64,000 nucleotides of DNA from CALKJP01 sp046299555 (GCA_046299555.1 JBKBHS010000001.1:1302001-1366000); one strand, 5' to 3'. Shown: positions 17,165-25,734, counted from the first letter of the stretch. Notes: generated by a model from the letters alone, not told the origin. Translations and numbers: made by a program.

Positions 17165-17494
17165 TTACCATTTTTTAAAAATAAAAATTACTGCCAGTAC
17201 TATAAAAATAAAACCGACTATATAATTCCAGCGAACTTCTTCTTTTAAGTAAACTACTGCAAAACCTACAAAAACTAGTAAGCTCAATACTTCTTGAATA
17301 GTTTTTAATTGAAAGGCATTAAACTGATAATGTCCAATTCTATTGGCCGGAACTTGAAAGCAATACTCCACAAAAGCAATGAGCCAACTTATTAAAATCA
17401 CTTTCCATAAACTTACATCTTTAAATCGTAAATGACCATACCAGGCAATAGTCATAAAAATGTTTGAAATTAGAAGTAATGCAACTGTTTTCAT
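17165..17494 (-). CDS. DMT/DUF486 family small membrane protein
   Basis: The 109-residue protein has four predicted membrane helices (about 4-20, 29-47, 68-83, 88-107). Its PANRIGHYQFNAFQLKTIQE motif between helices 2 and 3 is the conserved core of DUF486, a small branch of the drug/metabolite transporter superfamily. Length is typical. The transported substrate, if any, is unknown. It lies 3 bp downstream of maf and is probably cotranscribed with maf and the UbiA-family gene. Confidence 0.8.
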   Translation of the reverse strand: MKTVALLLISNIFMTIAWYGHLRFKDVSLWKVILISWLIAFVEYCFQVPANRIGHYQFNAFQLKTIQEVLSLLVFVGFAVVYLKEEVRWNYIVGFIFIVLAVIFIFKKW

Positions 17495-17497
17495 AGT

Positions 17498-18073
17498 TTA
17501 AATAAATTTCATTAATTCTTCATACACTTCCTTAACGGGTAAGCCCATTACATTAAAATATGAACCTTCAATTTTTTCGATAGCTACATAACCAATCCAT
17601 TCCTGCGCTCCGTAAGCTCCAGCTTTATCAAAGGGTTTATAATTTTTTATATAGTACCAAATTTCTTCATCGCTTAGTTTTTTAAAGTAAACATTGGTCT
17701 TACTATAAAAAGATTGATGTTTAAACTTTGAACTTATAGTTACTCCGGTAAAAACTTCATGCATGTTTCCTGATAATAACTTAAGCATATTGTATGCTTC
17801 TTCTTCATTTTCAGGTTTATTTAAGACCTTATCATTTATCCAAACTACCGTGTCGGCTGTTATTACTACTGTATTATTATCCAATAAATCATTAAACGCC
17901 TCAGCTTTAATTTTGGATAAATACAATGGTATTTCTTGCGCTTTTAAATGAGGAGGAAAACTTTCATCAACTTCGCGCGTTACAATTTCAAATTCAAATC
18001 CTAAGCCGTTTAATAGTTGCTGCCTACGGGGCGACTTGGATGCTAATATCAGTCGGTGCGGGAATGTTTTCAA
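17498..18073 (-). CDS. maf: Maf-like nucleotide pyrophosphatase
   Basis: The product (191 aa) has the family signature ILASKSPRRQQLL (about 9-21), VDESFP (about 40-45), ITADTVVWINDKVLNKP (about 69-85) and EWIGYVAIEKIEGSYFNV near the C-terminus. Maf proteins hydrolyse dTTP/UTP or modified pyrimidine triphosphates and can restrain septum formation. The start overlaps the 3' end of the UbiA gene by 50 bp, a long same-strand overlap in another frame. The MKTFPHRLILASKS start has the normal distance to the signature, so I keep it. Confidence 0.93.
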   Translation of the reverse strand: MKTFPHRLILASKSPRRQQLLNGLGFEFEIVTREVDESFPPHLKAQEIPLYLSKIKAEAFNDLLDNNTVVITADTVVWINDKVLNKPENEEEAYNMLKLLSGNMHEVFTGVTISSKFKHQSFYSKTNVYFKKLSDEEIWYYIKNYKPFDKAGAYGAQEWIGYVAIEKIEGSYFNVMGLPVKEVYEELMKFI

Positions 18074-19040
18074 TTTGTTTAGATTTTTGAATGTTGATAT
18101 ATACTAATATGGAAGATAGAACTCCTGCAAGCATAATTGCTTTAACTATTTTACTAATAAATGCAAACTGTGATGGTTCCTTTGCTTTAATAAGTTTAAT
18201 AATTAAATACAGCATTGGAAATTGCACTGTTATCAATAGATAAGTAAAGAAAAGCAAATCGTTTGCAGTGTATTGTAAATATTGTATGTAGGCTAAGCCA
18301 ACAATTAAAATTAAGCTTAATGCAACAATAATTAATTTGCTTTTTTCTATTCCAATTGCAATAGGTATGGTACTTCTTCCAAATGATGTATCACCATTCA
18401 TATCTTCAATATCTTTTATAATTTCTCGTATCAAGCTACTTATAAACGCGAATAAAGAATATGCACCAATAAATCGAATAAGAAATGTAAAATCGGCATT
18501 GGCTTCTAATAATATCTCACCATAAGCTTTATTTAATAAAGGAATTTCAAACAGCGGAACCATGATAGGTACTAAGGCCGTTAAAAAAGAGATAACCAGA
18601 TTGCCAATTAAAAGTTGGCGTTTAAAATCGGTTGAGTAGAACCAAAGCATACCACTGCTAATGGCATAAATAAAGCCTAATTGGTAAACACCGGCTTTAT
18701 AAGCTACGTAAAATCCTAATAAGATACCAGCAATACTGGATACCAAATGGGCACCCATGGCAACTCTTCGTTTTATATAAGTATCAATTACTACTAAATC
18801 TGGACGATTTATTCTATCAATTCGAGTATCAAAATAATCATTGATGATGTAGCCACCTGCTGCAACTAATACGGTTGCCAAGGACATTAAGAAAAAATCA
18901 AAATGTGATAATTGCAGTTCAAACGATGATAGACTAATCATCGGTTCAATTATTGCGTAGCGCATTAAGTATTGCGTAATAGCAATGATGATTAAGTTTT
19001 TTAATCTAATCAGTATAAAGAATGCTTTTAGTTGTTGCAT
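18024..19040 (-). CDS. UbiA-family prenyltransferase
   Basis: The protein (338 aa) is a polytopic membrane protein with about eight helices. Both Asp-rich motifs of UbiA prenyltransferases are present: NDYFDTRIDRINRP (about 67-80) and DIEDMNGDTSFG (about 212-223), which bind the Mg-pyrophosphate of the prenyl donor. Bacteroidota homologues are often annotated as geranylgeranylglycerol-phosphate geranylgeranyltransferase, but the acceptor cannot be deduced here. The about 20 C-terminal residues (PAPTDISIQVAP) are encoded in the overlap with maf. Upstream is a 139-bp extremely AT-rich gap shared with the divergent three-gene cassette. Confidence 0.88.
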   Translation of the reverse strand: MQQLKAFFILIRLKNLIIIAITQYLMRYAIIEPMISLSSFELQLSHFDFFLMSLATVLVAAGGYIINDYFDTRIDRINRPDLVVIDTYIKRRVAMGAHLVSSIAGILLGFYVAYKAGVYQLGFIYAISSGMLWFYSTDFKRQLLIGNLVISFLTALVPIMVPLFEIPLLNKAYGEILLEANADFTFLIRFIGAYSLFAFISSLIREIIKDIEDMNGDTSFGRSTIPIAIGIEKSKLIIVALSLILIVGLAYIQYLQYTANDLLFFTYLLITVQFPMLYLIIKLIKAKEPSQFAFISKIVKAIMLAGVLSSILVYINIQKSKQIENIPAPTDISIQVAP

Positions 19041-19135
19041 CTATTGGTTTTTATTTGGGTAAAAATATAAAATTAATATCAATAATAATAAATATATAAA
19101 ATATATAAATAAAATAAAAAAGTGTATATAAAAAA

Positions 19136-19167
19136 GTTGCAAATTTGATTTTGATTTTATAATTTTG
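19136..19167 (+). promoter_or_regulatory. Candidate Bacteroidota promoter of the three-gene cassette
   Basis: GTTG at 19136-19139 and TAATTTTG at 19160-19167 match the Bacteroidota -33 (TTTG/TTG) and -7 (TAnnTTTG) elements with a 20-base spacer. Transcription would start near 19174, a few bases before the ATG at 19180. The region is AT-rich, so a chance match is possible. Confidence 0.5.
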
Positions 19168-19179
19168 TTTTATGAAAAC

Positions 19180-19767
19180 ATGAAAAAAGAGTCAATTATT
19201 AATAAGATTGTAAAGCTGCATTCGCTTCAACTTCAAATAGATGTAAGTGGAGGACCTGAAAAATGCATGTCTATTTTTGATAAGTATTGTCAGCTTAGAG
19301 ATAAGATATTATTTAAGTTTGGTTTACCTTATTCATATGAATATGGGAAAATTTTATTTGTTGAGAATTACGAAAATAGTAGAAATCCGTTTGAGACTTA
19401 TTTTAATTTAAAATTTGCAGCGGAGAAATTTCTTCTCGAAGATGTTAAGAGCGATTTGGAATTTTTGACCGAATGTGTTAATGATAATATTGAATGGGAT
19501 ATTGTTTTACCTAAGATTGATTTGCCGGTTCATATTTACAATAAGTTTGTGTATAATGAAATATTAATAAATAATAGAGATACCATCAAAAATGGATTGA
19601 ATGCTATGAGAATGGTAAGAGATAAAAATTTATTAAATGATTTGGGGATAATAGCATTAAGTAAAGAAATTTCCAATGAAGAAATTCTAATTCTTAAAAA
19701 ACTAAAGAAAAGTAAAATTAAATATTTAAATGAGTATATATTTTATTACAAAAATCGACTTTTATGA
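19180..19767 (+). CDS. Hypothetical protein, first gene of a three-gene cassette
   Basis: The start is the ATG at 19180 (195 residues, MKKESIINKIVKLHSLQLQI); a TTG 15 bp upstream lies within the candidate -7 element and is unlikely. I do not recognise the family. The sequence is rich in Lys, Asn, Ile and Glu and looks mainly helical after a short mixed N-terminal half. It has no signal peptide or membrane segment, so it is presumably cytoplasmic. Its stop overlaps the start of the next gene (ATGA), indicating translational coupling. The base composition is lower in GC than the flanking housekeeping genes, which together with the isolated context hints at transfer. Confidence 0.75.
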   Translation: MKKESIINKIVKLHSLQLQIDVSGGPEKCMSIFDKYCQLRDKILFKFGLPYSYEYGKILFVENYENSRNPFETYFNLKFAAEKFLLEDVKSDLEFLTECVNDNIEWDIVLPKIDLPVHIYNKFVYNEILINNRDTIKNGLNAMRMVRDKNLLNDLGIIALSKEISNEEILILKKLKKSKIKYLNEYIFYYKNRLL

Positions 19768-20414
19768 ACTCTAAAGAACAAATGGTTGCACAATTTCAAA
19801 ATTTATTAAATAGTCATGATAGAAGTGATTATGAAAAATGGTTTGAAGAAATAGCAAATATGCTAATGAATAATTTCTGTATAAAATCAGGTGAAAATTT
19901 ATATAGAGTTGTTGAGTGTGAATTCTATTATCACAATGAAAAAAATCATTATGATATAAATACTCATCAGAAAGACGAACAATTAAAATTTTGTACATGG
20001 TATTTTAATGATTTTGGTTTAGATCTAACTTTTGGTTCAATTTCACAAAATATACATGCAGGAATATTAATTAGAGGAATTAGAAATATAAATAAAAGTA
20101 TTTCTCTTGAAAAATGTTACCATAGCGGACCAATGAAAGTATTAAGAGAGCTTATTGATAATTCCGGTTCAGTTTTTAATAATACAGGAATTAATTTAAT
20201 TCCATATGATGATAAATTTGAGGATAATAGAATTTATAAATCAATAAGAGTAAATTTATCAAAAGATGATAATAAAGATAAAAAATATAGATTTCTTGTA
20301 GAATTTAATAAATATCATGATTTTAAAGAAAAAGAAAATGTTGTTTTAAATAGTGGTCTTAGCAAAGAAGAACAAAAAGAATTATTAGGTTATTCTTTAA
20401 ATGATAACAGATAA
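19764..20414 (+). CDS. Hypothetical protein, possible distant relative of AAG-type DNA glycosylases
   Basis: The 216-residue protein is cytoplasmic by appearance. Its central part has a run of motifs, VVECEFYYHNE (about 49-59), DINTHQKDEQLKFCTWYF (about 64-81), LDLTFGS (about 86-92) and HAGILIRGI (about 98-106), in the order VE-E-Y, D..TH, FG, LIR. This resembles the core of alkyladenine (3-methyladenine) DNA glycosylases, where the Glu of the E-x-Y motif is catalytic. The similarity is from memory of the pattern and is weak, so I do not assign function. It overlaps both neighbours (4 bp and 14 bp), so the three proteins probably act together or at least are made together. Confidence 0.75.
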   Translation: MNSKEQMVAQFQNLLNSHDRSDYEKWFEEIANMLMNNFCIKSGENLYRVVECEFYYHNEKNHYDINTHQKDEQLKFCTWYFNDFGLDLTFGSISQNIHAGILIRGIRNINKSISLEKCYHSGPMKVLRELIDNSGSVFNNTGINLIPYDDKFEDNRIYKSIRVNLSKDDNKDKKYRFLVEFNKYHDFKEKENVVLNSGLSKEEQKELLGYSLNDNR

Positions 20415-21237
20415 CGAATCTAATTTTCTTTACTTATCGGATTTACTACCAAAAAGGTTCCCTGATTTTTATCGTGATTTAACGCATATATTAAATCAAC
20501 ATAAAATCAATTTTGGTTTATTATCAGGCACAAAAGATATTTGGGCAGTTGATTATATGCCAATTCAGATTGACAAAGATACTTTTGTTCAATTTAAATA
20601 TTCCCCAGATTATTTAAATACAATTAAATGGTCAAAAACAATTACGGATGTCGATTTAGTATGTGATAATATAAATTTAAATACTAAAAAATCGCCCATC
20701 GTTTTAGATGGTGGTAATATTATTAAGTGGACAAATAAGATAATAATGTGTGATAAAGTTTTTGATGAAAATCCGCATTATAAGCAAGATGAATTAATCA
20801 GAGAAATATGTAGTTTCCTTGAAGTAGATGAAATTATTTTTGTACCTAAACACCCAAAAGATTTTATAGGCCATGCGGATGCAATGGTTCGATTCGTTGA
20901 TGAGAAAACAGTATTGATAAATGACTATTCAAAAGAAAGTAATTCATATTATAAAAGTTTCAGGCTTTCATTACACAATGCAGGTTTGGATTGTATTGAG
21001 TTTCCATATAATCCATACAATAATAAAAATTATGAAGATGCTACAGGTGAATATATTAATTTTTTACAAATGAAAAATTTTATTTTACTACCTGTATTTA
21101 ATCTTAAAGAAGATATTCTGGCATATAATTTAATAAAGTCAATTTTCCCTAATTATAAAATTGATACAATAGATTCTATAGAATTGGCAAAGATGGGTGG
21201 TGTATTAAATTGTATTTCGTGGAATATTTTAAAATAA
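20401..21237 (+). CDS. Agmatine deiminase / peptidylarginine deiminase family protein
   Basis: The product (278 aa) has the guanidine-modifying enzyme layout: TKDIWAVDYMPIQ (44-56, substrate Asp 51), LDGGNI (102-107), GHADAMVRF (157-165, catalytic His 158) and GGVLNC near the C-terminus, with the nucleophile Cys at 271. These residues are what agmatine deiminases use to hydrolyse agmatine to N-carbamoylputrescine plus ammonia. The protein is about 70 residues shorter than usual agmatine deiminases, and the WxRD motif reads WAVD, lacking the Arg. No N-carbamoylputrescine amidase gene is nearby, so a polyamine role is doubtful and another guanidino substrate is possible. The last codons form half of a strong hairpin. 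Confidence 0.85.
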   Translation: MITDNESNFLYLSDLLPKRFPDFYRDLTHILNQHKINFGLLSGTKDIWAVDYMPIQIDKDTFVQFKYSPDYLNTIKWSKTITDVDLVCDNINLNTKKSPIVLDGGNIIKWTNKIIMCDKVFDENPHYKQDELIREICSFLEVDEIIFVPKHPKDFIGHADAMVRFVDEKTVLINDYSKESNSYYKSFRLSLHNAGLDCIEFPYNPYNNKNYEDATGEYINFLQMKNFILLPVFNLKEDILAYNLIKSIFPNYKIDTIDSIELAKMGGVLNCISWNILK

Positions 21238-21258
21238 ATATCCACGAAATACAATTTA
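21206..21258. terminator. Perfect 18-bp inverted repeat between convergent genes
   Basis: TAAATTGTATTTCGTGGA at 21206-21223 is repeated exactly in reverse complement at 21241-21258, with a 17-base AT-only loop that contains the stop codon of the deiminase gene. It lies between convergent genes and could stop transcription from both sides. It lacks a strong T-run and is not GC-rich, so its role as a terminator is inferred. A foldback duplication or an element boundary are alternatives. Confidence 0.6.
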
Positions 21259-21268
21259 TGTTTAAACA

Positions 21269-24200
21269 TTAAAACGCTCTATTAATTCCAACTACCCAAC
21301 GCATTTGAATAAAATCATTATCTAAGGCAGGAGGAGTATTTAAGAATATAGGCATATCAAAACGTATGGTAAGAGGTTTTACCATTTGTAATGGCCCCCA
21401 TTTTTTTATAGTTAGTGCAGTTCCTACACCTGCATCGGCTCGTAAATTGGCAAATGCATTTTGACTATAATTGATAATACCTGCATCAGCAAAAAGATAA
21501 GTGTCAATGCTAATATAATCACGAATATATTTTGGACGTATAAATGAAAAGAATCGATCAAAATCTAATTCCATATTAATAGCGGCTCCTGACAAGCCTC
21601 TATAAGTATAATGTAAGTCTCCGTTTTTATCTTCATAAGGAGCAAGATATCCGGCATATCCGCGAAGATTTAATCCCCCGCCATGTTGAAAGTTATTTGA
21701 AACAGGGCCGTATCTGGCCCAAATTTCCGGAAAGAAACCTCTTGAGCGTACAAATTTATTATCCATCATTTCTTCCGGGTTTGCGCCTGCAAGGAATAAT
21801 GATGATTCAAGCGGAATATTATAACCTGTTCCATATTGCGCAAATAATCGCGTATTAAATTCCAGCTTTTTTAATATTACATTTTTATTTATCGCTGTTA
21901 ATGAAAAAGTTGCAAAATCATAATCACTGCCAAGTGCAGATGAGCGCATGTGAATGTTAATGTGTCCGTTTCCTCTTACATAATTATAGTAATGGTCCCA
22001 ACCTAAATTAAGCGTATTGTTTAAATAACCATATTTCCACTGGTCTCTATACAATAAATAATTTAAATCGCTTGTATCAGGGCGAATCATACTTTTAAAA
22101 TAAATATAGAATCGTTCTTTTTCTTCGCGTGCAAATTTTTCAAAACCGATATTTCCGGCATATAATCCGTCTAGAGCAGTACCGGAAAATTTAAAATATG
22201 TTTTCGGTAATATTTTATGAATATTGCTTCTGTAATTTATTCTTACAGATGCTCTGTCAAATTCGTTTATTTGATTGAATGATGGGAAAACGTATTGCCC
22301 TATTCCCGTATTAAACCATGTTGTAACATCAAATACATGTTTTTCATTCATGTAACCGCCATTTACATGAAAACCGGCTTTAATTCCATCAAACCCATTA
22401 TACCAAATTTCAGGGCGACCAAAAATTTCATAAGCATTTCTGTCTGGTTGATTATAAATGCGATGATCAAGCGAAATATTTACAGGAGTTCGTTTGGCAT
22501 TATCCATCGGATAAATATCTGCAAGACGTTGAGTAGGGTCGATGCGTACATCATAAATCCCTGAAGGAATTTTTACGGTTGCATCGTAGGTTGGTTTTAA
22601 TTTGTCCCAACCAATCCATCGAGGTAATACTGTTGCATCAGTTTGTTTTACAAACCATCCGTTTGGAATATGAAATTTATAAATCGAATCATTTTTTGCT
22701 TCCACTTCAAAATCTATAGGCATTTGCATTCTTCCTTTTCGTTTAAAGGTGATGATGTATTCATCTTTTTCTTTCCCTTTTCGGATGCGTTTTATTCCAT
22801 AATCAATGTTTTTAGTTGTTTCAAACCATTGGTCGAAAAACCAGTTTAAATCAACTTTAGTGTATTGAATAATGGAATTTCTGAAATCTTCCATGTAAGG
22901 ATGCGCAAATTTCCATTGATTAAAATAGTGCTGCATTGCTTTTAAAAATAAAGAGTCGCCTAAAACATATTGCAAATTATAAAGCATGGTAGCAGTTTTA
23001 TAATATACATGTCGGTATCCGCCTCCGTGACGCAGTGCTCCATTAAACCCATCGGAATGAGTGTTTAAGAATGCATCTTCTCCAATAACAGCATCTTGCA
23101 TATAGCCATAATAAACTATTCGCTCGCGGACAATTTTGGGTTTGGTAAATTTTTGAGCATATTTAGATTTAGGTTTTGAAACTACCATTTCCGGTCCATC
23201 AATTTTTTCAAGCGCCCATGCATTTAAGAATTGAGTAAATCCTTCATCCAATGCAGCGCGATAGGTTTCATTACTTCCTACCATTCCAAAAAACCAATTA
23301 TGAGCTATTTCGTGAGCGAATAAGCTTCTGTAATCAGGATCAAAACCGCCATCGAGTGTAAGCATTGGATATTCCATACCATCTCTGGCATCGGCTACAA
23401 TCATTTTAGGATATTCGTACATTCCAAAATCGCGTGAGTACACTTCAATAATTTTTGCAGTGTATTCTGCAGCATTTTGCCAGCGTGCAGCATGCGGTTC
23501 TTGTGCTAAGGCGATACATTTTATGCCATTCCATTCTGCTTCTCCAATGCGATAAGTAGGGTCTGCCGTAAATGCAAAATCATGTACGTTTTCTGCATGA
23601 AATTTCCATATTTTTCTTTGAGTAGAATCATATGGTATAATTACCGATGGTTTTTCATAGAGAGGTTTATCTTTAAAATTTTTAATATCTAATTTAGCTC
23701 TTAAATCAGCCGGTAGCACTTCGTCTTTATTTAATAAATTACCTGTAGCTTCTACAATAAATGAGGAATTAAAATTTAATTCAACATCAAAAGTTCCATA
23801 GTCACCATAAAATTCTCTTCCCAAGTGCTGATCGGTATCCCATCCCATTTTTCGGTCATACACAGATATGCGAGGATACCAGTGTACTCCATCATAATGT
23901 TTCCATCCGTAAGGATAAAACATTTTCATACGTCTTCTTATATTTCCTCCTGCATCGAAAAATGTTTTGAACTTTATTTCAAAGCGACAACTTTGTCCGC
24001 TTTTTATTGGATAAGGTAATTTTACTTTAAGAATAGTATTGTCCAATTCAGTTTCAACAGGCAAATTATTATATTTTATTTTTTCGATTTTAGTTCCGAG
24101 TCCTTGCGATTCATATCTTCCATATTTAGTTGGCACTTTATTGTTTTTTGATAAATCATCATGATAGGAATTGGGTAAAAATGCATTCTGATATAAATGG

Positions 24201-24475
24201 AAATACACGAATTCTAAATCATCGGGAGAGTTATTCCAATATTCTAAAACCATATCAGCAGAAATAACATCTGTGCGTTCATCTATATAAGCATTAATCA
24301 TATAGTGCACATCTTGCTGCCAGTAGCCCGGAAAAGGTTTTCTGTTTTTCCAGTAAAGCGGATTATCAGGCGAATTAAAAGTGTTGGGTGGATTAAGTGG
24401 ATCGTATCCTTGGGCAATAACAAAATTTAGTGTTGCAACAACAATTATATAAATAAGAATAAAATACTTTTTCAT
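21269..24475 (-). CDS. M1-family (gluzincin) metallopeptidase with C-terminal barrel-like domain
   Basis: I take the ATG at 24475, which gives a proper signal peptide (MKKYFILIYIIVVATLNFVI, ending before AQG) and does not overlap YihY; an ATG 33 bp upstream is also in frame. The mature protein has an M1 aminopeptidase-like part: DGMEYPMLT in place of GxMEN, and HEIAHNWFFG (about residue 385) with a downstream GFTQF Glu as third zinc ligand. Residues from about 640 to the end are rich in alternating aromatic strands (e.g. FYIYFKSMI, WKYGYLNNTLNLGWDHYY) and the protein ends in Phe, as outer-membrane barrels do. At about 1068 residues it is far longer than a bare M1 peptidase. It may be an outer-membrane-tethered periplasmic or surface peptidase (inference). 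Confidence 0.88.
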   Translation of the reverse strand: MKKYFILIYIIVVATLNFVIAQGYDPLNPPNTFNSPDNPLYWKNRKPFPGYWQQDVHYMINAYIDERTDVISADMVLEYWNNSPDDLEFVYFHLYQNAFLPNSYHDDLSKNNKVPTKYGRYESQGLGTKIEKIKYNNLPVETELDNTILKVKLPYPIKSGQSCRFEIKFKTFFDAGGNIRRRMKMFYPYGWKHYDGVHWYPRISVYDRKMGWDTDQHLGREFYGDYGTFDVELNFNSSFIVEATGNLLNKDEVLPADLRAKLDIKNFKDKPLYEKPSVIIPYDSTQRKIWKFHAENVHDFAFTADPTYRIGEAEWNGIKCIALAQEPHAARWQNAAEYTAKIIEVYSRDFGMYEYPKMIVADARDGMEYPMLTLDGGFDPDYRSLFAHEIAHNWFFGMVGSNETYRAALDEGFTQFLNAWALEKIDGPEMVVSKPKSKYAQKFTKPKIVRERIVYYGYMQDAVIGEDAFLNTHSDGFNGALRHGGGYRHVYYKTATMLYNLQYVLGDSLFLKAMQHYFNQWKFAHPYMEDFRNSIIQYTKVDLNWFFDQWFETTKNIDYGIKRIRKGKEKDEYIITFKRKGRMQMPIDFEVEAKNDSIYKFHIPNGWFVKQTDATVLPRWIGWDKLKPTYDATVKIPSGIYDVRIDPTQRLADIYPMDNAKRTPVNISLDHRIYNQPDRNAYEIFGRPEIWYNGFDGIKAGFHVNGGYMNEKHVFDVTTWFNTGIGQYVFPSFNQINEFDRASVRINYRSNIHKILPKTYFKFSGTALDGLYAGNIGFEKFAREEKERFYIYFKSMIRPDTSDLNYLLYRDQWKYGYLNNTLNLGWDHYYNYVRGNGHINIHMRSSALGSDYDFATFSLTAINKNVILKKLEFNTRLFAQYGTGYNIPLESSLFLAGANPEEMMDNKFVRSRGFFPEIWARYGPVSNNFQHGGGLNLRGYAGYLAPYEDKNGDLHYTYRGLSGAAINMELDFDRFFSFIRPKYIRDYISIDTYLFADAGIINYSQNAFANLRADAGVGTALTIKKWGPLQMVKPLTIRFDMPIFLNTPPALDNDFIQMRWVVGINRAF

Positions 24476-24488
24476 ATTCAATACTATA

Positions 24489-25451
24489 TTATGATACTTC
24501 TTCTTCAATTATTTTGTTATTTATGTTTCCTAAACTGTCTTTTGCTCTGCTAATGCTGGCGTTTAATTCAAAACCAATTAATAATACCAGTGAAGTGATA
24601 TATAGCCAAAGCATTACCACAATTAAAGTACCAATAGAGCCATACAATTTGTTGTATTGTCCGAAATTATTTACAAAATAAGCAAATCCTAATGATGAAG
24701 CAATGGTTAAAAGGGTTGCTAATGTAGAACCTGCAGAAATAAAGCGATATTTCATTCGCTTACTAGGTCCATAATAGTATAGAAATGAGTAGGCAAAAAA
24801 GAAAAGTGCAAGTATTATTAACCATTCGCCAATTTGTAAAATAATTAGTGTAAAAGAATCTTTTATAATATTAAATTCAACTAAATAATATACAGCTGTT
24901 GAACTAAAAATTATTAATGAAACTGCAATGAGTAGTAAGGTACTTAAAATAATTACAAGCCCTAAAGCTACAAGACGTTGCTGCCATACGCTTCGAGTTT
25001 CAATACTGTAATATGATACGTTGAAAGCATTCATCATGGCTAATACGCCATTGGTAGCAAAGTATAATGCAAAAATAAATCCAAATGAAAGTAAGCCTCC
25101 TCTTTGTTGTTTTAATATATCTTCGATAGTTGATTTTGTTGCTTCGAAGGCATTATGAGGCAAAACATCTTCGAGTAAGTGAAAAATTTCATCTTGAAAA
25201 TTATCAATTGGAATATAAGGTATGAGGGTAAATATGAAAATAATGGCAGGAAAAATTGCCATTAAATAATTAAAAGCAAGAGCCGAAGCTCTTGTGGTAA
25301 GTGCTCCTTTTTGTATTGCTTTTATAAAAAAAGTTACCACATAATACAATGGAAGACCATCAAATCCGGGTAATATTGTTTTTTTTGACCATTCAATAAG
25401 AATAATTACGATTTTATGTTTATATATATAGTCTTTTAAATTGAAGGACAT
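24489..25451 (-). CDS. YihY/BrkB-family inner membrane protein
   Basis: The 320-residue protein has about six membrane helices. The family signature region ALTTRASALAFNYLMAIFPAIIFIFTLIP is at about 51-79, and FNVSYYSIETRSVWQQRLVALG lies in the central conserved block. YihY proteins were once called ribonuclease BN, but that activity belongs to another gene, and the function of YihY remains uncertain. Length fits. It lies 13 bp upstream of the M1 peptidase gene on the same strand, so cotranscription is likely. Confidence 0.88.
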   Translation of the reverse strand: MSFNLKDYIYKHKIVIILIEWSKKTILPGFDGLPLYYVVTFFIKAIQKGALTTRASALAFNYLMAIFPAIIFIFTLIPYIPIDNFQDEIFHLLEDVLPHNAFEATKSTIEDILKQQRGGLLSFGFIFALYFATNGVLAMMNAFNVSYYSIETRSVWQQRLVALGLVIILSTLLLIAVSLIIFSSTAVYYLVEFNIIKDSFTLIILQIGEWLIILALFFFAYSFLYYYGPSKRMKYRFISAGSTLATLLTIASSLGFAYFVNNFGQYNKLYGSIGTLIVVMLWLYITSLVLLIGFELNASISRAKDSLGNINNKIIEEEVS

Positions 25452-25454
25452 TAT

Positions 25455-25734
25455 TGATGGTTACTGGTTACTGGTTATTTGTTATTGGTTATTAAAGTGT
25501 AAACGTTTTAAAGTTTTAAAGTGCATACGAATATTAAATCTTAACGAATAAAAACAAATTTAAAGATTACAGATTGCAAATTAAAAATTCAAAAAATCAT
25601 CAAATCAATAATTCAAAAATTAAAGAGCTCTTTTGTCTTTTCACTTTTTGTCTTTTATCAAAGTTTGCCATTTTTTTTCTGATTACTGTCAACTTACGTC
25701 TAACGCCTTATGACTATCGACTTTCGCCTAATTC
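25455..25734. repeat. Gene-free stretch made of several degenerate short-word repeats
   Basis: The gap between yihY and nadC has no credible ORF. It contains consecutive blocks of different short repeats. GGTTACT/GGTTATT words are at about 25459-25493. A doubled GTTTTAAA is at 25505-25520. ATCAAATCA/AATTCAAAAA words are at about 25586-25620, and TTTTGTCTTTT occurs twice at 25631-25656. CTTACGTCTAACGCCTTATGA-like words followed by GACTATCGACTTTCG are at about 25692-25728. No terminator-like hairpin stands out. Function unknown. Confidence 0.6.

Noticed and set aside
19180..20414. First two cassette genes as a toxin-antitoxin pair
   Set aside because: Both proteins are around 200 residues without any recognised toxin or DNA-binding motif, so there is nothing to support it.
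19180..21237. Three-gene cassette as a prophage or integron remnant
   Set aside because: No integrase, transposase, tRNA or attC-like site was seen; only composition and the flanking hairpin hint at transfer.
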